64,000 nucleotides of DNA, from NCBI GenBank assembly GCA_002897115.2, contig BCIH01000001.1, positions 802,745 to 866,744 on the forward strand, in the 5' to 3' direction. Source of the DNA: Prototheca cutis (Eukaryota; Chlorophyta; Trebouxiophyceae; Chlorellales; Chlorellaceae). Made by a program: the position numbers and the translations under genes. This document shows positions 35,637 through 47,557 of this stretch, one piece after another (the stretch's first letter is position 1; each line of letters begins with the position of its first letter). The notes under the pieces are model-generated. The model was given only the letters and a program-made list of their open reading frames with translations, had not been told where the DNA came from and searched no databases.

Positions 35637-38600
35637 ATGACGCAGACCTACGAAGCCCTGGTACGCCGTGGGAATCGATACTGGGCAGCTTGTAACGCTG
35701 GGACGATGTTCATGGGAAGCTACATGGATTTTTTATGCTTTCTGGATTGGAGAGTGTGTCTGAGAGGCCTTGTAGGAATTGAAACGCTTCTGGAATGCTG
35801 TTACCAGGCCTCTGCCGTCCCAGCACCCCTGGCTGCCCAAGCCCATCCTCTCCTGGGACTTACTCTTGTAAACAATGTTCCTTTTTGCCTGCAATTTCTT
35901 ATCAGAAGAGCCTCCTAAGCATTCTCTCCACCGGCTGGGCCAACGCTCTCTGCCACCCTCCAAATCTTCCGCCTTTGAGACACCCGCACCGATGCACAAA
36001 TAAGCAAGCAAAGGAACCACCAGGCCATACCCCACCGAGCGCTCTCCCATGCAGGTACACACGCTGGCCAGCCATGTGCAGCAAGCAGAACCCCGTCCCT
36101 GCTGCGGCGTGCTGCTGCAGATCTGGGCCTGCCGTGAGGTGGAAGACGGCGTCGTCCTCAGCACCAACGACATGCCGTACTTTCTTTGCGGCGCGAGCGA
36201 CGAGCTGGCGCTGTTCCGCTTTGCGTCCACGCGCCACTGCTTTGCCATCGGCACTGGGGCTCCCTCCCGCGCGTCGCCCCTGGCGGCGTTTTTGGGCCGG
36301 CGGGCGTGCCGGGTCGCGGACCTGGCGGCGCTGGGCGCTGGCGAAGCCGTGCGGGCCGACGCTGCCACGCTGTGCTCCGCCCGCGGCGTGCTGATGCTGC
36401 CATTGCTGGGAGCCGAGGAGGGGCCGCACCCGGCGCTGGCGGTGGTGGAGCTGGTGCTCAGCAGACCTGATGCCGAAGCCATGGACCGCCTGCACGTCTG
36501 CCTCTGCACCGCGGCCAGCACGCTGGGCTACCGGCTCCCAGACCCGGGTGCCACAGGCTGCGTGTTGGGGAATTGCAGTGTGCAATATGACAAGGGCAGC
36601 CCAGGCACCTCAGCGCTGGTCATGAAAGGCGCAGGCGCAAGCCGCCGTGCCGGTGGTGGTGGAACGGGTGTTGCTCCCAACGGCGCGGTGGTCCCACCGA
36701 CAGACACGGCCTCCGCCTCCCAACAAACACAGTCGCAGTCTCAGTCGCCTGCGGCTGCACCCATGACGCCGCTCATCCGTGCGCTGCACCTGCTGACGGG
36801 GAGCCCCTGGCCTGAGGGGGGCGTCCAGGGCGATGCCGGTGCCAGCGCCCTGCACGCCGGCAGCCGGAGGCAATCTGGCGGCGCCGATACACCCAGCGAG
36901 GACAAGTGCGAACGGGAAATCGAAGGGCCGGTTGGATCGGGTCCCTTTTCCGCGGCTGCACGGCTGCAGCGTCCGATGCTCGATGCCGGGGACGAAGAGG
37001 ACGAAGAGGAAGAGGAGGAGCCCGAGGGTGATGACCCCGGCGACGGTTCGCTGTCAGAGGACGAGTCGCTGCGTCCCGGCGGGCGGCGGCTGTCGCTGGA
37101 AGACCTGCAGGCGCAGTTTGGACACAGCGTGAAGGAAGCCGCGCGGAACCTGGGCGTCTGCGTCACGACCCTCAAGCGTTCGTGCCGCCGCCTGGGCATC
37201 CGCTGCTGGCCCCGGCGCCAGTTACTGAAGCTCCAGCGGGCGCTGGCAGAGGTGGGCACCGTCGGCGATGCCATCGGCGCCGCGCCGGCCCGCGGAGGCG
37301 GTAACAGTAATGGTGGGGGCGGTGGTCATGGACTCAGCAAGAGTGGCGGGCGCGGACGCACGGCGTCCGGGGCGGCCGCCAGCACCGGCACCGACACCAC
37401 CAGCACAGCAGCAGCGCTGAAAATCGCAGCGCTGCACACATCACGCCAGCGTCGTAGCACCGCCGTCGGTGGTGCTGCATTTCAAAAGGAATCCGCAAGC
37501 CTTCCCGCCGCAGCACCGTCGCTGGCTTCGCTGGCCTGCAACCTTGTCGCCAACCTGAGCAACGGCCGCGGGACCGACGGCACGCCGTTGCCTTCTCCGC
37601 GCGACGCACAGCACACCGATCGGCTCCGCGCTGGACTGCCCGCTTCACGGCCGGGCAGCCGCGAACCGTCGCAGACCGCCTCACTCTCAACAGTGTCCGT
37701 CCGGCCCCGTCGCGCTGCGGCCATCGCCGCGCAGTCCTGGCTCGAAGCCGCGGCAACCGAGGACACAGCCGCCACCCCACCAAAACCCTCCCGGGGGGGG
37801 ACGGGGCTGCAGGCACTACAGCCGCCGGCAGCCGCCGGCGGCCGCCGGCCCGGTGTCGCTGGGCATCCGGCCACGCCGCCCCGCATCACTGCGGCAGCGG
37901 CACCTGACCGTGCAGTACCAAATCTGTCTGACGGTACGCCGGCCATCCTCTTTGACGCCTGCGAGCACCAAGATGCTGCGGCACAGGGTTTCTATTGCAG
38001 TACCGCCACTGAACCGCGGTACCACGCTGCCGATGGTCCCCCCCAGTACCACAACGATGTCGTTGCTCCCCCGCGGTACCCCGAGAATGGGCCTGGGACG
38101 TACGTGGTCGAGGAGGCGGAACAGCGACGATGCACCTACCCCGACGAGGCTTACCTGTACCATCACCCAGTAGCGCCACCGCCGCCGCCACTGCAGCTGC
38201 ACTTCCCTCCTGCAATGGCAACCGACCTGCAGGCCGCTGGCGGAGGGGCCGAGTACGAGGCAGTAAATGAAGTGCCCGCGCCGCCACGCCCCGGATCGCC
38301 ACTGTCACCGGCGGTCATGTTTGTGATGGACTCCCTGGGTCGGCCGCAGGCGGCGCAGCAGCATGCGTTCGAGCTGCTGCATGCAGAGGGCGGGCACCTG
38401 CACGTTGACTGCGGTGGGGGCGCGCTGCCGGGGTCAATGATGATGAGCCCCGGGCTGCTCAAAGACCGGGGCGACGCCGACGACGGGGACCAAGGGTTCT
38501 GGGCCGACGCCGGCGCGTCCATCGGCATCTCNCCGCTGCGCCCCCGTCGCGCGGGACTCCTGGCGCAGCCTCCCATGCCCCCGGCAGACCCGCAGCACGT

Positions 38601-38766
38601 GCTGGAGCTCTGTGGATTGGAAGACCCCACCGCACACGTCGCGTTGCTGGGTGCCGCCCCAGGCCTGCACGCACCGCCGCCGGCCGGCAGGTTTGGCTAC
38701 TTTGCAGGGCTGCAGGCGCTGCCAGACCGAAGGGTCGAGCTGTTTGACATGCAACAAGGCTGTTGA
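35637..38766 (+). CDS. NLP-type RWP-RK transcription factor
   Basis: Exon 1 35637-35660 (MTQTYEAL) and exon 2 36055-38766, 912 residues, phase 0. The N-terminal 170 residues resemble the GAF-like sensor part of plant NLP proteins (GVLLQIWACREVEDGVVLST and the segment ALFRFASTRH). The RWP-RK domain lies at about 37087-37245 (residues 353-405): SLEDLQAQFGHSVKEAARNL, then GVCVTTLKRSCRRLGI and CWPRRQ. In land plants and Chlamydomonas (NIT2), this family controls nitrate response genes. A nitrate role here is inference. Differences: the signature RWPxRK reads CWPRRQ, and I see no C-terminal PB1 domain. Long regions are low-complexity (acidic run at about residue 320, Ala/Ser/Pro stretches). N at 38532 leaves one codon ambiguous. 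Confidence 0.82.
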
Positions 38767-39258
38767 GCCAGATGGCGTTCTTATTTGTTGCTTGTCGGAA
38801 TGAGGCACGGTTTGCTGGGGGAGGGGGATGCGCCAGGGCAGGCGCACGGCACTCTGGTGTGCTGGCCCCAGAGACCCCCACCCTAACCTCGAAACATGCC
38901 AACAAGAGGAAAGGCCCCTAAGAGAATGGCAGCCTACACGTCTCTGGACTGTGCGTTTTAAGCTTGCATTGAGTGTCCCATCGTGCACTGAATCCTGGTA
39001 TTGTTGCTGCTTTGCTCGGCCATCGATTGTAGTTTCTCCACCGCGAACCTTGGCACGGCAGTCACCAGGCCTGGCTATGAATCAGGGGTTACAGTGCAAC
39101 CAGTGGGATGGGCAAGGCGAGGAAAATCAAGGTTTATCCAGGGCCGTGCCCGCAGCCTTGCTCTTGGTTGCTGCGCATTCAAAATCGCTGCTCTGCCCCC
39201 GAACCACAACGGTCCCAGCCATCAATCACAGCAGTCACACTGCCCCCCGCTGCATCAG
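38767..39258. other. convergent 3' spacer
   Basis: Between the NLP factor stop and the reductase stop. No other feature is supported. Confidence 0.55.
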
Positions 39259-40824
39259 TCACAGGACAAAAGGGATGACGGCCTTGCGGTTTGGTGGATA
39301 CGTCTTAAACCGCTTCTTGTACCACGCATGGTGGTGCAGCGCCCTGTGGTTGTTCGGGTGTCAGGTTAGGAATGGTGCCATCCATGCAGCTGGTAGGAAG
39401 CTGCAAGCAACGCAGCCCCCCTTGCGCCTTTGAAAGAGCCACCGGATCGCACCCATCGCCCGCGCTCCTTTCGTTCCCCAAACACCCAGACGACGATCCT
39501 TTCAGAAATATGCAGCAATGCGCCTTCCCTCAAATCCTCGGCCCATTACCACGGGGCCCCCCTCTCCTCTACACGGCATTCTTGCCTGGGGATGAGGTTG
39601 GCAGCGGTGAAGACTGCAAAAGCAGCGGCAGGCAGGGACCACGCTGCGACGGCCCACCCTGCCCACTCCAGCACCTCGCCAGTGTAGTTGGCAGCAGAGA
39701 CCAACTCAAACAGACCACCGCGGGGAATTACATAATGGCCCTTACGGCCGGGCCCACGGCGCTGGCGTAGGAGAATGCCGTCCGACTGCAGGTTGATGGC
39801 AAATCCCGCAACCCAAAGGCTTAGACCAAGAAAGAAGCGCAGACCCAGCGGCTGCCCGGCAGCTTCCATCATCAAATACCGCGACTGCGGCAAGAGGCAG
39901 GTGGTGGCGCTGAATCTCGGCAGCGCCGTANAGGGGCATCTGGCGCCGCACCCGGCCGGCCTGCAGTGCCACGGTCCGCCAGCACCACCTGGCTCACCTG
40001 CATAATGCCGTTGAACATGCAGAATGCCGCTGCCATGGCCCACACCACCACGGGCGTAGGCTTGCCTGCCGTGTGGAAGGGTTTGGATTGCATGTGTGGG
40101 GCAGATCGCACACTGGATGGATACCCAGCTTAGGGGTTGCATAGCCTAGCCAACAACAGAACAGAGTCAAACCCCTGAGCCCCCCCCCCCAAAAAAGGTC
40201 GCTGGGCAACCTGGGACGATCCGGAATGGGTATACCAGGTCGCGATTGATGTAATGGATGAGGAACATGGTCAGGAGCAGCACGTTGGAGGCCTCCTGCA
40301 GTGCTTTCCGCTGGCCTGGACCAGAGCCGAGTGCGAGCCACCCGACCGGCACTGCCAAACTCCAAATTTCTTGAGTCTGCGCTGGATGGTATCAGGCATG
40401 GATGTATCAGCCAGGTATGGGGTGTGAATGCATGGCAGGCTCCACACCCCTGAGTCCCCGTTGTCCCGGCCACGTACAATCCAGGCAATCCTGGCTGGGA
40501 TGAGGGGGCCCCAGCCGCCGGAGGAGTATCTGCAGCGATGAGTGCACGGCACAGATGAGACTGTTTTGTCTTCAAATTACTCCGTGATACCGCCATGCAG
40601 GGAACCCTCTGGGGAGGGGCCCAGGTTCTTCCTTTCAATCACGGATCATCAATCCACCGTTCTCCTTGGCTTCCCCGAATTGCTGGGCACCTTCCGTACG
40701 GGGCAATCACGCCCGCTAGAAGAAAGACAGCAGCCATCCCAGCAGCGACGATCATGCCCCAGGCCATTTGGTCCGTGGTGGGCATGTGCGCCAGGCCGGC
40801 AAGGGCCGCGCCCAGGGACGGCAT
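39259..40824 (-). CDS. steroid 5-alpha-reductase family protein (DET2-like)
   Basis: Six exons: 40691-40824, 40478-40529, 40211-40376, 39998-40065, 39586-39884 and 39259-39343, 267 residues (DET2 is about 262). Motifs: APYGRYSSGGWGPLIPARIA, RDLVYPFRIVPGKPTP, SLWVAGFAINLQSDGILL, YVIPRGGLFELVSAANY, EVLEWAGWAVAAWS and the end ALHHHAWYKKRFKTYP with KAVIPFVL. These are the NADPH and substrate regions of 3-oxo-5-alpha-steroid 4-dehydrogenases. Six or so hydrophobic segments indicate an ER membrane protein. Known chemistry: NADPH-dependent reduction of a 3-oxo-delta4 steroid. The algal substrate is unknown. Intron 5 uses an apparent GCAAG donor (39585-39584). The first ATG could also be 40785 (MPTTDQ). 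Confidence 0.92.
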
Positions 40825-41276
40825 TGCCGTCGTGCCTCCTTGTCGGGGGTGAGTGCACCGGCCCTGTCCAATCGCAGCTCCCACGACAGCGGTCGAGCGA
40901 TCCCAAGGGTAGGATGTCGGATCGAGCAGTATTTTCGAGTGAACGAAGCAATCGGACTTATTTTCATAAGACGCCCGCAAGCTCCATAGGAGCCTGCTGG
41001 CTGCGTAGGGTATTTTGGTTCAACAGGACCCACTTTTTGATCGCATTGATGGGGCCCTAGGTCGTGTGGTGCAGGGGTTGGCGGCTGCCTCCGTTCCCAT
41101 CTGCACCGCTTGGTGACACCCCGTGCCAAAGCACCTGTACGTAGAAACACACAAACAATGCTGCTGTGCCAGTCTTTCTAACCCTGTCCTCCCTCCCACC
41201 ACCACTATGAATTTGGTTTCCCACATGTCTGTTTACAGTCGGCAGGGCACACCCCTGGGGACCATGAGTCAGCAGC
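40825..41276. other. intergenic, tandem minus-strand genes
   Basis: About 450 bases between the eS31 stop and the reductase start. No other feature recognised. Confidence 0.5.
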
Positions 41277-41977
41277 TCAGGCGGTCTCACCCTCGTTGGC
41301 GACGTAGGTCAGGTGGCACTTGCCGCAGTAGACGCGGTTGAAGTGGGTGGCCATGAAGATGCCGGGGCCGCAGTTGGGGCAGACCTTGCGCAGGCGCTCG
41401 ACCTTGCCGGCGTCCGAGACCTTGTAGAAGGACAGCACGCGCAGCTTGATCTTCTTGTGCTTGTGCTTGATCTTCTTGGGCTTGGTGTAGGTCTTCTTCT
41501 TGCGCTTCTTGGCACCACCCAGCAGGCGCAGGGAGATGTACAGCTGCGAGTCGTCGGACACGCCGCAGGCGGACAGCACGGCACCGTCCTCCAGCTGGTG
41601 GCCGCCGAACAGCACGCGCTGCTCCTCGGCGCACACACCTGTTGGTGTTCATGGTGGTCAAGGGTTGTACGTTTAATTGGCATGTCTGCAGTCAGAAACA
41701 AACAGTCCTCCTTCGGGGGGGCACGGAGACCAGGAACCTTCCGCCTTTCCGTGAGACACAAACTCACCCTGGCGAGCCTGGATGGCGGCCTTCACATCCG
41801 CGACCGTCGCGTTGGAGCCGAGCTCCAGCACATGAGTGCGATCTGCAAAAGGGAGCGGGACGAATGCATGAGTATTTCGCGCCCCTGGGAGCGAATCAGG
41901 CCAGTCCTGAGCCCGACATCCCCTCTGCCCAGCAGGCCGGGGCCGCACTCCGCACCGGTGTTCACAAAGATCTGCAT
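41277..41977 (-). CDS. RPS27A: ribosomal protein eS31 fused to a divergent ubiquitin-like domain (RPS27A)
   Basis: Exons 41956-41977, 41768-41842 and 41277-41638, 152 residues. Residues 1-74 are ubiquitin-like, starting [17 protein letters not shown] and ending [10 protein letters not shown]. Residues 75-152 are eS31: basic [13 protein letters not shown] then a C4 zinc finger CPNCGPGIF ... YCGKCHLTY. As in other eukaryotes, the N-terminal module is presumably cut after GG to free the 40S protein. The module has lost all ubiquitin lysines except the one at position 27, lacks two residues of the first loop, and changes Ile44 to Leu and Val70 to Ser. It may be a chaperone-like tag and not a working ubiquitin (inference). 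Confidence 0.95.
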
Positions 41978-42312
41978 GGTTGCTATGTCGACGCTCGGCT
42001 ATTCACTAGCCGTCCTCACGTCGAAAGAGGGAGAGCCGGGGGCCCTGCTCGGTCTTTGGCATGGACCTGCTCTCCCGGGGGTGGTGGCTGGCCCGCCTCG
42101 ACCCCGGATTTGCGCGGGAAGGTCCACGCTCGCGTGCTTGCCCATCTCGGGGCCACGGGTGGATCGTGCTGTTCCCCTCACGCCAAGTGATGACTTCCCT
42201 GGCATACTGTACCACCTGCGAGACCCGGCATTTTCAGCGATCTGGGTAAACGAATTATTTTGAGAGTTGTGGGGCGAATTTTGCGCGGAGGAGGCTTGAG
42301 CGCCTGGTGGCC
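41978..42312. promoter_or_regulatory. short divergent promoter between eS31 and ACINUS genes
   Basis: Only 335 bases separate the two start codons, so both core promoters must lie here and may overlap. No TATA box is evident. Confidence 0.55.
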
Positions 42313-44567
42313 ATGTCGACGGACTGGGTGCTCCAGCTCAAGGTCACGGAGCTCAAGGAGGAGCTCCAGAAGCGTGGTCAGCCAACAAAGGGTCTGAAAA
42401 ACGATCTTCAGGATCGCCTGATCACCTACATCAACGAGCATGAGGTGAAGGATGTGGATGTGCTGTTGTTGTTGGAGGGGCCGGTTGGCGTCGCCAGTGG
42501 TGTGTTTGGAGGTTGCGCTGCTGCTGCTCTTCCGCACCAGCTCTCCTGCAGAGGTTTGGTCCCACTCTATGCCACACCCATGTGGCCACTGTCGCAGGCT
42601 GACGAGGNGGGGGCAACCGGTGCGGTGGGAGCACAGGAGGCCGACAGCACCAGCGACAGCAAGTCTCCGTTCACGAGCAGCGACGACGAGACGGCGGTCG
42701 AGGGTATGGATGCCGTGATCGGCAACCCACCCGCGGGCGCCATGGATGGCAGGGCGCACAAGTCTGCGTTGCCGGGGTCGGCCAGCTCACAGGGCCGGAC
42801 CCGCAGGAGCGCCAAGCAAGCGACGCCGGAGTCTGCAGCCATCGAGGAAGCCCCAGAGCCGGAGCCCAAGGCTGAACCTGAGCCCGAACCCGAGGCTGAG
42901 CCAACAACAGCTGGCTCCAGCAGTGGTAGTGACAACGATGGTGGTGCTGCAGTCGCCGATGCAGGAACAGACACGACGGCCTTGCCTGCCAAGCCTGCCG
43001 AGACCCAAGAAACCGCGGCACCCACAGACGAGAAAACTGGCACTGTACCGGAACCGATCACGTCTCCGGATGCCAAAGCGGCGCCGGCCGACGGAAGCCT
43101 GGCTGCTCTGGATGCCACAATGCCTGCAGCAGTGCCGGCCGAGGAGGTGATGGATCTTGACTATGGCGAGGACGACGGTGCCGCAGGGACTCGGCCCGTT
43201 CACGACGAGAAGGAGGCGGCCCGGTCAGCCAAGCGCAGCTTGGGAGGTGATGCGGTGAGGAAAGAGCCCCAGCGCAAGCGCGGGCCCGGCGCTGCAGCAC
43301 CAGACTCTGGCGCCGATGCTAGGCGTCTACTGGTGGCCTCAGCCGATGGAGACGCCGCTGCCCTCGCGGCGGCTTCGGCCGGCCCGGCGGGTCCCAGCCG
43401 TGCGCTGAGAATCGATGGCTTTGTGCGCCCATTCACCGAGCGTGCGGTTCGAGAGTTGCTGGACGGTTCGGGCCTGAGCTTGAAGGCGCTGTGGATGCCC
43501 AGCATCAAGACACACTGCTATGCGGTGTTTGGCGACCGGCAGGCCGCAGCAGCAGCGGCTGCCGCGACCGACGGCCTCCGTTGGCCATCGGCCAGTCCCA
43601 AGACCCTAGCGCCGCAGCACGTGGCACTGGTCGAAGCGGAGCGGGCTATTGGCGCGGGCGCGGGCAATCCGGAGTTTAGAGTGCCCCGGACGGCCGAAGA
43701 CGAGGAGCCCGAGGGCGTGGCCGCTGCCGCCGTGGCAGAGGCGGAGGCAGTTGTGAGCTCAGGTCCGGGGTCTGCTTCCGCCGCGGCAGCGGTCCCGCTG
43801 CAGGGTGACACCACGACGGTGGGCCCCAAGTCTGCCGATCACGCCACTGCTGCTGCACCAGGCAGAATCATCACTGGCACTGCAACCGAGACTGCATCGG
43901 CACCCGTGCACAGGTAAGAGACTTCCGGTACTGATGATTTTATGGGTGTAGGGTCAGGGTATCCATGCCTGTCGGTGTTTGGGGAGGATCGCTGGGCACG
44001 AGACCTCTCTCTAGGGCACCGTCGTCGCAGCAGTGCTGCAAGCACAACCCCCGTGCATTGTACGCAGTGGCAGGGAGTGGGACCGTGAAAAGAAGGTGGC
44101 ACAGCAGCAGGCTGAGAAAACAACCGGGCAGCCAGTGCGAGAAGGCATGACGGATCTGCGGGAGCTGCTGTCAAACCGAAGAAAGTCTGGCGGCGGGGCC
44201 GAGGAAGGCAAGCCGGTGGCTGCTGCGGTAAGCCCGCGGGCTGTTCAGCAGGCAAGCAAGCCCTTTTTGGGATTGGGGCTGGGGTGGTGGTAGGGGGGCT
44301 TGACCGTCATTATACGTGAAGGGTACCTGCATTCTCTGGTCAACATCCAGTGCACCTTTGGGAGCAGCCAGTGCTATAGCATTCCTCCTCTCAACACCCA
44401 CCTACCCACCAATACCCTCACAGGAGGAGGAGGAGAAGGTGTTGACGTTGGATGACCTGTTTCGGCGAACCAAGACGGAGCCGGCACTGTATTGGCTGCC
44501 CCTGACGCCCGCCGAGCCGCTGGCAGCTGTGGCTGACAACGAGTCCGATGCCCACCGGGCGGAATGA
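42313..44567 (+). CDS. ACINUS-like protein (SAP, RRM and RSB motif)
   Basis: Exons 42313-42444, 42598-43913, 44068-44227 and 44424-44567, 583 residues. Residues 1-44 are a SAP domain (LKVTELKEELQKRGQPTKGL). A long acidic, Ala/Glu/Pro-rich region follows. An RRM-like fold starts near residue 313 (LRIDGFVRPFTERAVRELLD). After a basic segment (REWDREKKVAQQQAE) comes the RSB motif TLDDLFRRTKTEPALYWLPL near the C-terminus, which in animals binds RNPS1 and SAP18 in the ASAP complex. Known role: exon-junction-linked splicing and mRNA quality control in the nucleus. N at 42608 gives one unknown residue. Confidence 0.92.
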
Positions 44568-44869
44568 TATGTGATCCTGCCCACTTGCATCTTTGAAGCC
44601 GTGCCTCCCAGGCATGGCATGTGCAGAACCTGTGACCAAACCTTGTCTGCTGTGTGTGTGGAGCAGGCAGCTGCAAGTGCGCAGAGACGGCGTTGGAGAA
44701 GCCCACATTCATTNTCAGCTTATCAACTGGGTTTTATCCGCAGGGCGCACACGGTCCGCCACCAGGTGGTCATCCGTCGTCAACAGTCTTACAAGCAAGT
44801 ATAAAAGTTCAGAAATGTGTGAGCCATGACCCGAGGGACGCATGCCCGCCCAAACACTGCGCCTGCTCA
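44568..44869. other. convergent 3' spacer
   Basis: Between the ACINUS and RRP45 stops. One ambiguous base at 44714. Nothing else seen. Confidence 0.55.
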
Positions 44870-45649
44870 CTACCGCTTCTGCTTCTGCTTGTTCCTCTCC
44901 GCTCGTACCGCGGAACGCAGGTCTGCAGGCTTGTCGGCGGCAGCAGCCGCCGCTGCNCCCGCTTTGGCAATCATGCCCGCGATGAGGGCGTAGGGATCAC
45001 CCCCATGCACGCCTTGTTCTGCTGCGAGAGCCTCGAGCTTGGCCCGCTTCTTCCGCTGCTTCCGGGTCTTGGCCTGGTCCTGGTCCTCGGGTGACGCCGC
45101 ATCCTCCATTTTCGCAGCAACGGTGGTGCCTTCACTCCTGCGTGCCACATGCATGGCCGGTGACATCTCCTGCTGCTGTTGGGCATCTGAGCCAGCGGGT
45201 GCAGACCTGGTAACAAGCTTGTGCTCAGACTGGCCTGCGTCCTCTGCCACAGGCGTTGCCGCAGGGGCAGCCTTGCCACGAGCTTCCGATCCCCCTGCAC
45301 ACAGCAAAGTGTGTTCTTGCATTTCGACATCTTCAAGAACAACAGCCGTTTTTATGTCGCCTGCCTCGACATGCTCATCGCCGCCAGAGGGCTCCACGTC
45401 CATGCCTTCTTGCCCAGCGGGGGGACCTGTCTCTTCTTTAATGTCCATCGCCTCTGCCGGCTGTTGGCTTCCTGCCTCCAGAGCATCCACCACAGCTTGC
45501 CGGGGAACTGCGTGGGAATTGGGGATGGGTTTTGGCATGGGCCGGTCAAGCACTGGAGATTTCATCATGGGGTTGTTTCTTGTATATGAATACGCTGTCT
45601 GCAAGGCGCACCCATGCCCCACCACCATGTCTGCCCTTCCCCCCCAACC

Positions 45650-45683
<34 letters not shown>

Positions 45684-46994
45684 CACACACGCACACATGT
45701 AAAACAGAAAAAGGGACACGCACCAGCCAGCAGCCCTACAGCCTCGCCCGGTGCCCGCCGCCGCACGCGGGCTGCGAGTCTGGCAGCGGTGTGTGCCTCG
45801 AGCGCGTCACGCAGGCTCTTGGCCCTCGCTGCCGCAACGCTCGCGCCCAGGCGGGCGCAGCGCATCACCTCACTGGGTGGCATGCCTGCACCATGCGTCT
45901 TTTGCGCGCCACACACCTGCAGTAATTGTTATTTAAAGTGCTGCGCATCAGAGGATGGATATGGCTTGGAACATCGCTCCGTTCCTTCTTAAATGTATCA
46001 AAACTCTGCTCATCTTATAGCCGCCCTCCCAATGACAGCAACACTGCCCTACCTCGCCCGTGGCGCTGATGATGAGGGTGAGGGTGCCCGTGGCCGCGGC
46101 TTCCTCCCGAGCCGTGGGTTCCATGACCAGGCCACCCCCGGCAAAGCTAGCAAATCCCACGGGCAGGGGCTGGCAGTGCATGCCCAGGGGGGCCTGCTCG
46201 GCCGCGCCAGGTGGCAGCAGCACGACCCGTGGCGTGCCGTCACCGCCGGCCTCGACGCGCGCCGGCGGGCGGCGGAAGCAGGAAAGCGCGGCCAGCGCGG
46301 CGAGACCTGCAGCGTCCAGCAGGCTGCCGTCGGACTGGAGAATGGCCAGATCCAGTGCAAGGTGCCATACCTTTGACCCCGGGATCAGGGCCAGGGCCTC
46401 GACGTCGATGGCCCGAGTCTCTCGCAGACCCCGTTCCACCACCCGAGTCAGTTCCTCCACTTCGGGCGGCGGCCGGGTCGTGGTTGGACCAGCTCCAGCG
46501 CCGTCGCCCGTCGTCATCCCACCGGCCGTGCCAGCAATCCTGGTGTTAAAGTGGACGACGCCCTCCTGTGCGCGGCCGGGGTACGGCGCGCGGAGCGTGG
46601 CCGCGATTGTGGCCAGAACCACGGTGCCTCCCAACGTCACCATGCACCCCGAATCGTCGTGCAGAAACTGAAACTGCAGCGGCCGGGCATCGTACAGCCC
46701 ACGCCCGTCCTCACGCACGCCCACGGCCACAGCCTGAGGATTGGTGAGTATGCAGGAATGGTAACAGTCAGCCAATACCGCGATCCATGGGAGCGAGCGT
46801 GGGCAGCCCGGCGCTGCTGCTGCTGCTGTTCCAGCCGGCAGCCCCACCCACACAATGCCATCCCCACCCACCATGCCTCAATTCCCACACTTCCCTCCCC
46901 AATTCCTCCCCAGGGCACCTGCGCAAGACCCCAATGCACCCACATTTTGTATGAACGTTGCCTCGATGTTGGACAGGAGTGGAGGCTGCGCCAT
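44870..46994 (-). CDS. RRP45: exosome subunit RRP45 (EXOSC9/CER7 type)
   Basis: Exons 46944-46994, 46053-46733, 45724-45916 and 44870-45507, 520 residues. The N-terminus MAQPPLLSNIEATFIQ joins to VREDGRGLYDARPLQFQF, as in RRP45. The RNase PH fold follows: TVVLATIAATLRAPYPGRAQ, RAIDVEALALIPGSKVWHL and the second half to TLIISATGEVCGAQKT. Catalytic residues of active RNase PH are not expected in this subunit. Known role: one of six ring subunits of the RNA exosome in nucleus and cytoplasm. The last 210 or so residues are low-complexity, acidic then strongly basic (KTRKQRKKRAK), ending RNKQKQKR, with one ambiguous codon (N at 44957). A (CA)n repeat sits in intron 3. Confidence 0.92.
45652..45680. 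repeat. (AC)n microsatellite in RRP45 intron 3
   Basis: About 14 AC units between exons 3 and 4 of the RRP45 gene. Confidence 0.9.
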
Positions 46995-47557
46995 GTCGTC
47001 CTACGGCCGTGGCCACGAGCTCTACCAGCGGCTGTGGCCTCTGGCCCCAGCGGAGGAGAGGTCCCTGCTCGGGATACAGACCACTCAGCCCGCTAGGCCA
47101 TATGCGCTGCTCCCTAAATTTTGAAAATAGCGCAGTCACAATGCAGTGCACGAGAATCCATCTGGGGCCGCTCTGTTTACCTCGCTGCATGGGATGGGCA
47201 TCATGAAAACGGAACTCGCATGTCGCGAGCTGGCTCCAAAGAAGCCGCGCCCTGCGCTGCCCTTGGGAGGATTATCTGGCTGCGTTGGCTTACAATAAAC
47301 GGAAGCAGAGCATTATATCAAGCGTACAAGGTCAAATCCTATCATACAACAATGTCACGATTACATATTCTGAAATCTATATCGTATACGGAAGCTTTGT
47401 TCTATGGGGGATGGAGTTGCCACAGAACCCAGCTAGCAGGGGTCTCCGGCCCCGAGGGACATGCCCACTTCTCTCGTCCTTCCCATCTCCACATGAGCAG
47501 TGGTCCATGGGTGCGCGTCAAACCCTGCAGGACCACACACACTGCTGTTCATGACGC
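46995..47557. other. intergenic, tandem minus-strand genes
   Basis: About 560 bases, AT-rich at 47290-47400. It is the promoter side of RRP45 and the 3' side of the next gene. No gene is supported. Confidence 0.5.

Noticed and set aside
35538..35918. 126-codon frame upstream of the NLP factor as its own gene
   Set aside because: Only its MTQTYEAL part (35637-35660) is supported, as the first exon of the NLP gene.
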